Below, piece by piece: positions 57,553 to 64,000 of a stretch of DNA of 64,000 nt. The position numbers and the translations under genes are program-made. The notes beneath the pieces were generated by a model. That model searched no databases, was not told the DNA's origin, and worked only from the letters and a program-made list of their open reading frames with translations. The DNA lies in the NCBI RefSeq assembly GCF_011759365.1, contig NZ_JAARLZ010000005.1, forward strand, positions 1 to 64,000, written 5' to 3'. This DNA is from Luteibacter anthropi (GTDB lineage: Bacteria; Pseudomonadota; Gammaproteobacteria; Xanthomonadales; Rhodanobacteraceae). Each line of letters starts with the position of its first letter. Position 1 is the first letter of the stretch.

Positions 57553-59196
57553 GTGATCCTGGACTATCTGGACGGCGAAACGCCGTCCGACCACCATGCC
57601 GACCTGTGCATCGTCGGCGCCGGCCCCGCCGGCATCGCCATTGCCCGGGCCTTCGCAGGAAGCCACCTGCGGGTGTGTCTGATCGAAGGCGGCGGCCTGT
57701 CAGGCGAGGAGCGCAGCCAGTCGCTTTATGACGGAACCTCGTCTGGACCCGCGCCTTTCGATGCCGGGACGTCGCGCATGCGCGTGTTCGGTGGCAGTTG
57801 CACGCTCTGGGGCGGAGGCTGCATTCCGCTGGCGGACAGCGACATGGAGCCTCGCGAATGGGTGCCCGACAGCGGCTGGCCCCTGCGCTACGACGATCTT
57901 GCGCCATGGTATGAGAAGGCACGCGACTTCTGCCGTATCGATGCCACGCATGGCTTCGGACCCGGCGCCTTCGACGGCCCGACACCGCGCGCGCCACTGG
58001 ACCTCGACCCCGAAGCCATGGCGAACTATGTCTTCGCGCGCAGCCCGATTACGTTTGGCGAGGCCTATCGCGAGGAAATGCGCAACGCGCCGAATATCAC
58101 CGTGCTGCTCCACGCCAACGCACTGGCTCTGGAATCCAACGAATCGGCCACCGTCGTGACCGGCCTGCGCATCGGCACGCCCGAGGGGCGCCGCGGCCGG
58201 GTCCATGCCCGGCACTATGTGCTGGCGGCGGGTGGCATCGAGAACGCGCGCATCCTGCTTCTGTCGGACGAAGTAGCGCCAAAGGGTCTCGGCAACGATC
58301 GCGACATGGTGGGCCGCTATTTCATGGATCACCCCAGCGGCACTCTCGGCACCGTGCAATCGGCCACGCCCGATCGCCTTACCCGGCCATACGAACGCAC
58401 CATAGGCAAGGTGCGCGCCCCGCTTGCCAGTGAGATCGGTGTGGCGATGTCGGCTCAGCGCCGCCATCGTGTCCTCAACGGTCGCGTGCATCCCTTTGCT
58501 GTCGAAGGCGACGTTCCACGCGGCATCCGCGCCCTGCGCGACGTACGCGCCGCGTTACGACCGCCGACGCGCGACGAGGGTGCGCTGCTGGAAGCGAGGT
58601 TATGCGCTGCCATGCAGAATGGTCCGGCAGGCGCGGTCGCTTTGCCGCAGGGGTTGGCTATCAGTGCTATACGCCTTGGCCTCCATATCGGTGACGTGAT
58701 TCGCGCGGTGGCGCAGAAAATAGGTGACCGCCCCACGGTGCGCAGCGAACGCGTCGACCTGGTGGGCTTCTTCGAACAGGCGCCGAATCGTGACAGCCGT
58801 GTGGTCCTGGACCAATCACGCGATGCCCTTGGCCTGCGCAAGGTACGCGTCGACTGGCGGCTGACTGATCTGGACCGGCATACATGGCGCACCGTCACCG
58901 CGTTGACCGGCCAGCGCCTTGCCGATGCGTGTGGCGGCCATTTCGAGGCGGCAGCGTGGGTGAAGGATGAAACCATTCCTCCCGAAGTGCATGGCACCGC
59001 GCACCACATCGGCAGCACGCGTATGTCGGCTTCGCCGGACCAGGGCGTCGTTGACCCCGACGGCAAGGTGCACGGCATGGCCAACCTGCATGTCGCCGGC
59101 AGTTCGGTATTTCCCACCGGCGGCTGGGCCTTCCCCACCTTCACCCTGATCGCACTGAGCCTGCGCCTGGCAGAGCAGCTACGCGACCTCCTATAA
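57553..59196 (+). CDS. GMC-family FAD-dependent oxidoreductase
   Basis: A 547-residue flavoprotein with the N-terminal dinucleotide motif LCIVGAGPAGIAIARAFAG (residues 17-36), VCLIEGGG, a GGSCTLWGGGCIP FAD-contact region, HYVLAAGGIENARILL and the C-terminal HHIGSTRMSASPDQGVVD and HVAGSSVFPTGGWAFPTFTL blocks of GMC oxidoreductases. Substrate unknown; in glycan clusters such enzymes may oxidise a sugar alcohol or terminal residue. Start GTG 57553 follows AAGGAG. A MITE-like element abuts its stop codon directly. Confidence 0.88.
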   Translation: MILDYLDGETPSDHHADLCIVGAGPAGIAIARAFAGSHLRVCLIEGGGLSGEERSQSLYDGTSSGPAPFDAGTSRMRVFGGSCTLWGGGCIPLADSDMEPREWVPDSGWPLRYDDLAPWYEKARDFCRIDATHGFGPGAFDGPTPRAPLDLDPEAMANYVFARSPITFGEAYREEMRNAPNITVLLHANALALESNESATVVTGLRIGTPEGRRGRVHARHYVLAAGGIENARILLLSDEVAPKGLGNDRDMVGRYFMDHPSGTLGTVQSATPDRLTRPYERTIGKVRAPLASEIGVAMSAQRRHRVLNGRVHPFAVEGDVPRGIRALRDVRAALRPPTRDEGALLEARLCAAMQNGPAGAVALPQGLAISAIRLGLHIGDVIRAVAQKIGDRPTVRSERVDLVGFFEQAPNRDSRVVLDQSRDALGLRKVRVDWRLTDLDRHTWRTVTALTGQRLADACGGHFEAAAWVKDETIPPEVHGTAHHIGSTRMSASPDQGVVDPDGKVHGMANLHVAGSSVFPTGGWAFPTFTLIALSLRLAEQLRDLL

Positions 59197-59506
59197 CGTC
59201 GTTCCTGCGAAAGCAGAAACCCAGCGCCCCGGTTCTCCAGCAAACACCGCCACGCCACATCGGCTCGTACGTAGGTAACCCTCTGGCGAAAACCGATTGC
59301 ACCGCACTGGGTCCCTGCGTTCGCAGGGACGACGCGAGGGGTAGGCAGGGAATCGTAAGCTTGCAGCCCGTCGTTCCTGCGAAAGCAGGAACCCAGCGCC
59401 CCGATTCACCAGCAAACACCGCCGCGCTACATCGGCTCGTGTGTAGGTGACACTCTGACGAAAACCCTCCGCACCGCACTGGGTCCCTGTTTTCACAGGG
59501 ACGACG
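59197..59506. mobile_element. Two tandem 138-bp MITE-like elements
   Basis: Copies at 59197-59334 and 59369-59506 are both 138 bp, similar throughout and in the same orientation. Each has near-matching terminal inverted repeats, CGTCGTTCCTGCGAAAGC at the left and GGGTCCCTGCGTTCGCAG..GACGACG at the right, the form of short non-autonomous elements common in Xanthomonadales. No coding capacity is seen. They occupy most of the 440-bp gap 59197-59636; the rest (59507-59636) shows only a likely promoter and the start context of the next gene. Confidence 0.8.
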
Positions 59507-59636
59507 TGAAAGGCGAGGCGTGTTGAAACAGTCCTGTTACACCCACTCGGCCTAGCCGCACGGAAGCCGCAAGGTGCAATCGACACCAGCCGGCCCTGTG
59601 CCTAAGGTTCCACGGTATGACCAAGGGGGCTTTGCA

Positions 59637-61037
59637 ATGATCCGCCTGTTCCGGCAACCCATCCTGCGCTGGATCACCCTGCTTGCGGCGTGCGAGCTAG
59701 GCCTGCTTGCGCTTTCCCTGCAAGGCGCCACCCTGATCCGCTTCGCACCCGCGCCGGAAGAGCTGACGGCACCACCGTCGCTCCTGGCGGTACGCGCCAT
59801 CACGTTTGCCATGGCGATCTTCATCGGCATGGCCGCACTGGGCGAATACCGGGCCAACCTGCGGATGAGCTGGCGGGGACAGCTTGCTCGACATGCCATT
59901 GCCTTCGCCTTCAGTGGCCTGGGCCTGGTGGTCATCTATTACATACTTCCGCAGATCTACGTCGGTCGCGGTGTCTTCGCCATCGCCCTGCTCATCGGCT
60001 TTCTTGCCACCGCCGCTTTCCGTGGCCTGTTCATGCGCGTGGTTGAACTGGATGCACTCAAGCGCCGTGTCATCGTGCTGGGTGCCGGCGAGCGGGCCGC
60101 GCAGATCCACAACCGGATGCGCCGACGTTCGGACCGGCGCGGATTCTGTCTGGTCGGCTACGTGCCCGCAACAAACGAGCAGCCCAGAGTGCCCGACGAT
60201 CTGCTCATCGCGCGCGACAGCAGCCTCGCCGAACTGGCGCGTATCCATCGTCTGGACGAAATCGTCGTTGGCGTGGACGACCGTCGCGGCAGCCTGCCCA
60301 TGGACGACCTGCTTGCCTGCCGCCAGCTGGGCGTACAGATCACCGATCTCACCACCTTCGTCGAACGCGAGGCGGGTCGTGTCCAGCTGACCATGCTGGA
60401 TCCGTCATGGCTTGTCTTCTCCGGTGGCTTCAATGCGTCGCCACTGGCGATCTTCGTCAAGCGTGCCTTCGACATCGCCGCTTCACTGACCATCGCCCTG
60501 CTCTGCTGGCCGATCATGCTCGGCGTCGTGTTGGCGATTCGCCTGGAATCGGGAGCGGGACAACCGATTCTCTATCGCCAGGAGCGCGTCGGCGCACAGG
60601 GCCGGGTATTCTGGCTATACAAATTCCGCAGCATGCGTACCGATGCCGAGCTGGACGGCGTCGCCCGCTGGGCCCGTGCCAACGACGACCGGATAACCCG
60701 CACCGGCCGAATCTGCCGCAAACTCCGCTTCGACGAGCTTCCGCAATTGTGGAACGTGATCCGCGGCGACATGAGCATCGTCGGCCCACGCCCGGAACGC
60801 CCGCAATTCGTCACCGACCTCGAAAGCAAGATCCGTTACTACGGCCTGCGCCATAGCATCAAACCCGGCCTCGCCGGCTGGGCGCAGCTATGCTACTCGT
60901 ACGGCGCGTCCGAGGAAGACGCCGCCGAAAAGCTGAAATACGACCTGTTCTATGTAAAGAACCACAGCTTCTTCCTCGACCTGGTGATCCTGATCGAAAC
61001 CGTGGAAGTGGTGATCTTCGGGCGCGGCGCCCGCTAA
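59637..61037 (+). CDS. Polyprenyl-phosphate sugar-1-phosphate transferase (initiating glycosyltransferase)
   Basis: A 466-residue inner-membrane protein that transfers a sugar phosphate from a nucleotide sugar to undecaprenyl phosphate to start a repeat unit. Four to five N-terminal TM helices (residues 10-150), CoA-binding-like domain (RVIVLGAGERAAQIH), another TM (FDIAASLTIALLCWPIM), then the C-terminal catalytic domain with PILYRQERVGAQGRVFWLYKFRSM, RKLRFDELPQLWNV and RGDMSIVGPRPE. The family is EpsB/GumD/WbaP. AAGGGGG sits before ATG 59637. Polymerase and export genes are not in this window. Confidence 0.93.
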   Translation: MIRLFRQPILRWITLLAACELGLLALSLQGATLIRFAPAPEELTAPPSLLAVRAITFAMAIFIGMAALGEYRANLRMSWRGQLARHAIAFAFSGLGLVVIYYILPQIYVGRGVFAIALLIGFLATAAFRGLFMRVVELDALKRRVIVLGAGERAAQIHNRMRRRSDRRGFCLVGYVPATNEQPRVPDDLLIARDSSLAELARIHRLDEIVVGVDDRRGSLPMDDLLACRQLGVQITDLTTFVEREAGRVQLTMLDPSWLVFSGGFNASPLAIFVKRAFDIAASLTIALLCWPIMLGVVLAIRLESGAGQPILYRQERVGAQGRVFWLYKFRSMRTDAELDGVARWARANDDRITRTGRICRKLRFDELPQLWNVIRGDMSIVGPRPERPQFVTDLESKIRYYGLRHSIKPGLAGWAQLCYSYGASEEDAAEKLKYDLFYVKNHSFFLDLVILIETVEVVIFGRGAR

Positions 61038-61678
61038 CGCGGCATGCGCGTCGTGGCCACGTGTAACGGGCTCCACGGCGAGCTGTACCAGTCGCTGACT
61101 ACGCCACCATCGAACGCTACCCACGAAGCCCCGTATTCCCAGCGCTGCTCGCCGCGGCGGGTCGGATCGCCTTCCACGCGGCGCACTTCGTCCATGGACA
61201 TGCCTGCATGCAAAGGCTCCGCGCCGGCCACTGCCTCAGCAACACGCCCCGCCCCGCTGGCCGCCAACGGTTCGCCAGGGGTTGGTGTCGCCGAAGGAAA
61301 CAAGGCCACGCCAAGCACCCCTGCTCCGAGGAGCACGCCACACATCAACAGGCGCCCGCGCCTGCGCGGACCATTCGCCTTAGGTGGCATGAACGCGGCG
61401 TCTTCATGCAAGCCCAGGCGGTGCAGCACCGGCCTGACACCAACGGCCCCGCCGGGAAGCCGGCCATGACGCCGGTGGAAAACAATAGCCGCGTCATACT
61501 GCGCGGTCAGTTCCTGCAATCGCTCTTCAGCCAAAGCACGGGCACGATCTCCCCTGCGACGATCGGGATGCCAGTGCGCCACATAGCGCCGATAAGCCAG
61601 CCGGAATTCGTCCAGCGTGCAATCCGGCCGCAGACGCAGCTTGCCGTACAGTTCGAGAAAATCGGTGTCGTCGGCCAT
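61034..61678 (-). CDS. J-domain membrane protein
   Basis: A 214-residue protein starting with a J domain (residues 5-75; YGKLRLRPDCTLDEFRLAYR, HPD at 37-39) that would engage DnaK. A hydrophobic helix follows near 132-148 (LLMCGVLLGAGVLGVALF), then an exported region with GMSMDEVRRVEGDPTRR, reminiscent of BamE/SmpA-type folds. The topology puts the J domain in the cytosol and the tail in the periplasm. It converges on the sugar transferase with a four-base overlap. Function unknown. The frame is open upstream; ATG 61678 starts the J domain. Confidence 0.78.
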   Translation of the reverse strand: MADDTDFLELYGKLRLRPDCTLDEFRLAYRRYVAHWHPDRRRGDRARALAEERLQELTAQYDAAIVFHRRHGRLPGGAVGVRPVLHRLGLHEDAAFMPPKANGPRRRGRLLMCGVLLGAGVLGVALFPSATPTPGEPLAASGAGRVAEAVAGAEPLHAGMSMDEVRRVEGDPTRRGEQRWEYGASWVAFDGGVVSDWYSSPWSPLHVATTRMPR

Positions 61679-61767
61679 GTGGCGTCCCCTGCGCGCATCG
61701 CCTTGTCTATGCGCCCAGCGTGGTCCAGTGCGTACCGACTGGCAAGTATCACTTTTGGAGGGCACCC

Positions 61768-62478
61768 GTGAAATCGCTACCACTCCTGCTGCTCTGCCTT
61801 TCGTGCCTGCGGGCCGCCGCCGGGGAATCGCCAGGCCCGGTCCTCGGAGCCCATGTCCTCCTTGGCCAGGCCGAAGGGCTCGGCCAGAACCCGGCCACGA
61901 CACTGCCGATGGACACGCAGGCGTCGTCAAGCATCTTCATTGCCTTCAACGCTGGCTACGCCGACAACGCATCCACACCTGCCGACAACTATGGCAACCG
62001 GTGGCGACCACTGGATGCGGGTTTGCCTTATGCAGGCTATGACGGCGCCTTCGTCGTAAGGCCATATGTGGCACTGAACAGCCGCGGAGGCCCTGCCCAC
62101 CGCCTTTCCGTGGCTAAGCCAGGACATCCCTCCGGGGAGCTGTCGCTTTCGTTCGTGGAGGTCATGCACGCAAACCGCGTGGTCGCCTTGAAGCAAAACT
62201 ACGCCGCGCCCTCCACTACCGTGGCAAGCGACGTGATCGACGTTGACGGCCCCGCTGTGCTGCTTGCCTTCTGGTGGGGAGACGGCGGCGTGAAGCGCAT
62301 GGACGTCGCCCCCGACGACGGTTTTCAGGTCATCGACAACTTCACGCGGCTACCCGACGAAAGCGGCGTCCAGGCGGTCGTTGCCTGGAAGCAGGTCGGG
62401 CAAGCCGGTCGCTACCGGGTTCGCTGGCATGTATCCCCTGCACAAGGCGCCGCCCTGTGGCTGATCGCCATACGCTGA
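61768..62478 (+). CDS. Exported protein of unknown function
   Basis: A 236-residue protein from GTG 61768, with GGAGG six bases upstream. A signal peptide (VKSLPLLLLCLSCLRAAAG) precedes a beta-rich region: MDTQASSSIFIAFNAGY, SGELSLSFVEVMHANRV, PAVLLAFWWGDGGVKRMDVAP and the C-terminal VVAWKQVGQAGRYRVRWHV. Aromatic/acidic strands suggest a beta-sandwich carbohydrate-binding or lectin-like domain, but I recognise no family. It lies between a J-domain gene (divergent) and an autotransporter gene. Confidence 0.7.
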   Translation: MKSLPLLLLCLSCLRAAAGESPGPVLGAHVLLGQAEGLGQNPATTLPMDTQASSSIFIAFNAGYADNASTPADNYGNRWRPLDAGLPYAGYDGAFVVRPYVALNSRGGPAHRLSVAKPGHPSGELSLSFVEVMHANRVVALKQNYAAPSTTVASDVIDVDGPAVLLAFWWGDGGVKRMDVAPDDGFQVIDNFTRLPDESGVQAVVAWKQVGQAGRYRVRWHVSPAQGAALWLIAIR

Positions 62479-62824
62479 CGAAAGCGGACAGATATTGCCC
62501 GTTTCTGGACACTCCCAATGCGACCTGACGCCAAGGTCCGTAATGACCAGCTGAAACCCCGCTTAGAAGCGTCCGGAAATGGACGATGACGCCTACAACC
62601 ATTGGCACATTTTCCTCGAATGCTCAAATGGTTAGCCTGACCACTCGACACCGCGGCAGGACTTTCCCTCGTGCCATGACGGCACGCAGGCATGGAACGC
62701 CGGGGGGTGGTAGCCCAGGGAGGCCTCCAGATAAGGAGACACCTCCAGACGAAACTTCGCAGGATGACGAGGTCGGAAGGGAAGGTGCCGTCGGTGTCGA
62801 GGTGAAGGGGATGGTAGAGCGGAA
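62479..62824. other. Intergenic region without a recognisable gene
   Basis: The 346 bases between the exported protein and the terminator at 62825 show no palindromic-family repeat, no RNA gene and no ORF with convincing content. Confidence 0.5.
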
Positions 62825-62858
62825 AAAACAAAGGCACCCGGAAGGGTGCCTTTGTTTT
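62825..62858 (-). terminator. Strong bidirectional terminator after the autotransporter gene
   Basis: AAAACAAAGGCACCC pairs perfectly with GGGTGCCTTTGTTTT around GGAA: a 15-bp stem with A/T tails on both sides, 16 bp past the autotransporter stop. Confidence 0.93.
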
Positions 62859-62874
62859 AACGGCTGCCGTCGCG

Positions 62875-64000
62875 TCAGAACGTTACGCGCATACCGACAT
62901 TGCCAGCCCAGCCACGCATGCCGTAACTTCCCACGAAACGCTCGTAACTTCCCTCGCCGTACAACTGCACGCGCGGCGTCAGCTGGCTGGTAACACCCGC
63001 CGCCACACGGACAGAATTACCAACACGGCCCGTACGGAAACGATCGCTCAGGTTCCACGCCTCGCTGTTGACGTCGGCATTCGGGTCGCCGTTGCTGCTA
63101 TGGGTAAAGTCCATGCGCGCATATGGTGCGAGCCTGGGGTCTACCTTCCGGCTGACCAGTGCCCCGATCGTTGCACTGGCCTGCTTTGCCATGCCGAGTT
63201 TGACGTCCAGATCGTCCTGGTCAGAAAAATCACGTACCGCAAAGGTCTGGTACTTCAGCTGGAACCTCGGCTCTACAGTCCACTCGCCGCCGATGGCAAA
63301 TGGTTTGCCGGTCTCCACCGACATCGTCCAGCCGGTGGCATTTACATGCGCTACATCCGACCCACGCAGATCGGTGCCCACGTCGCCGTTGAAACGGCGT
63401 GCTCCCACCAGGCCATCCACCCACCAGCCACTGCCATGCTCCCATGTCAGCCATGCGGAGAGGCCTGTTGCGTTTAGCTTTGCGGAGCTGTTGCCATCCA
63501 CGGCGCGCGGCGAGACGCGGGTGGTGCCATGGTCAAGGGCCCAGCCGATGCGCGTGCTGCCTTGGTCATTATCCAGAGCCACAAGGCCGCCGCCGATCTG
63601 CAACGCATTGATCTGCTGGTCGAACGCATACCCGTAATTCTGGAACGAACGATTGGACTCGTAACGGAACTGTCCACCGACATAGCGCGCAAACAGTTCC
63701 CCGCCCACCGGTGCACTTGTATCGCCGCCACGGATATCACCCAGGCGACGCAGCAGGTCGCTATCCATTTCATCCATGTATTTCAGGCCCGCGGGAACCA
63801 GCGAAAGATAGGCCGGAAGCTGCGGTGCCACGGCAACGCGCTCCGCCGGGGGCTCCGGCGTGACCGGGGGCTCCGGAGTGACCGGTGGTTCCGGCGTGAC
63901 GGGTGGCTCGACCACCGGGTCGCAGCCATCCTTCGTGCACATGCGACTGCCGAGGCGATAGTCCCAGCTGGCGGCTCCGCTGGCGAACGCACTCTGAGAG
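62875..64000 (-). CDS. Autotransporter outer-membrane barrel domain, 5' end outside window
   Basis: C-terminal part of a type Va autotransporter; the frame is open to base 64000, so only the last 375 or so residues are seen. Near the visible start a linker carries three PEPPVT repeats (PVTPEPPVTPEPP), then a region of about 280 residues of alternating strands ending GMRVTF, with terminal Phe: the translocation barrel (Autotransporter/pfam03797 type). Gly/aromatic-rich strands such as GELFARYVGGQFRYESN, WEHGSGWWVDGL and YARMDFTHSSNG are evident. The passenger, which would define function, lies beyond the window. An ATG at 63942 is internal. Confidence 0.9.
   Translation of the reverse strand, partial: SQSAFASGAASWDYRLGSRMCTKDGCDPVVEPPVTPEPPVTPEPPVTPEPPAERVAVAPQLPAYLSLVPAGLKYMDEMDSDLLRRLGDIRGGDTSAPVGGELFARYVGGQFRYESNRSFQNYGYAFDQQINALQIGGGLVALDNDQGSTRIGWALDHGTTRVSPRAVDGNSSAKLNATGLSAWLTWEHGSGWWVDGLVGARRFNGDVGTDLRGSDVAHVNATGWTMSVETGKPFAIGGEWTVEPRFQLKYQTFAVRDFSDQDDLDVKLGMAKQASATIGALVSRKVDPRLAPYARMDFTHSSNGDPNADVNSEAWNLSDRFRTGRVGNSVRVAAGVTSQLTPRVQLYGEGSYERFVGSYGMRGWAGNVGMRVTF

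Noticed and set aside
62586-62993. Plus-strand open frame of 135 codons crossing the terminator
   Set aside because: It runs through the strong hairpin at 62825 and into the antisense of the autotransporter gene.

Overview
The window is a GC-rich (roughly two-thirds G+C by eye), gene-dense chromosomal segment of a gammaproteobacterium, most likely Xanthomonadales of the Rhodanobacteraceae type (Luteibacter/Dyella-like). The pointers are protein flavour (RcsB-like and AlgR/AlgZ-like regulators, S46 peptidase, MipA, CzcCBA), frequent ATGA-type start/stop overlaps, and about 25 copies of a palindromic intergenic repeat with core TGTAGGAGCGCGCC..GCGCGAC. The assignment rests on pattern recognition only; no 16S or search was available.

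Layout. 0-0.3 kb: the right end of an IS3-family insertion sequence cut by the window edge. 0.4-24.4 kb: housekeeping and regulatory genes (gph, a secreted serine hydrolase, a LytS/LytTR two-component pair, msrBA, a PhoPQ/QseBC-like pair, mipA, zwf, SDR, yjjX, pgm, an RcsB-like regulator divergent from a degenerate-kinase/HPt protein, a sirtuin, tadA, two MocR regulators, tag, a TetR cassette, an old-yellow-enzyme gene with a divergent LysR). 24.5-31.3 kb: a four-gene AaeB/AaeX/AaeA/outer-membrane-factor efflux operon, then a convergent MFS exporter and its divergent LysR. 31.3-38 kb: an XRE regulator/SDR pair, a siderophore-interacting protein, an S46 peptidase and a COG0523 GTPase that both carry Zur-box-like palindromes, and a small zinc-ribbon-like ORF. 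38.1-45 kb: a kdp operon in the unusual order F-x-A-C-B-D-E with a shortened KdpD. 45.1-51 kb: a CzcCBA-type heavy-metal RND efflux operon. 51-61 kb: a TIGR04325-type methyltransferase, a BvgAS-like phosphorelay, and a surface-glycan cluster (nucleotide-sugar dehydrogenase, epimerase, GMC oxidoreductase, polyprenyl-phosphate sugar transferase). 61-64 kb: a J-domain membrane protein, an unrecognised secreted protein and the C-terminal barrel of an autotransporter running off the edge.

How genes work together. Several regulator/target pairs can be read from divergent or overlapping layout plus nearby palindromes: MocR/AhpD-like protein, TetR/DUF1348 protein, XRE/SDR, LysR/MFS, LysR/flavin oxidoreductase. 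Ion homeostasis is a theme of 34-51 kb (putative zinc-responsive genes, K+ uptake, heavy-metal efflux). The repeats sit only between genes, often as inverted pairs, and at four gene ends the repeat itself supplies the stop codon, so they look like part of the transcription-end architecture.

The most unusual items are the stop-codon-supplying repeat pairs, the compact RcsB plus degenerate-kinase/HPt module, the Zur-like boxes in front of the COG0523 GTPase and the S46 peptidase, the rearranged kdp operon with an 11-codon leader and two tiny membrane proteins, and a 50-residue Cys-rich ORF whose tail is read out of a repeat. No tRNA, rRNA, CRISPR array or prophage was recognised.
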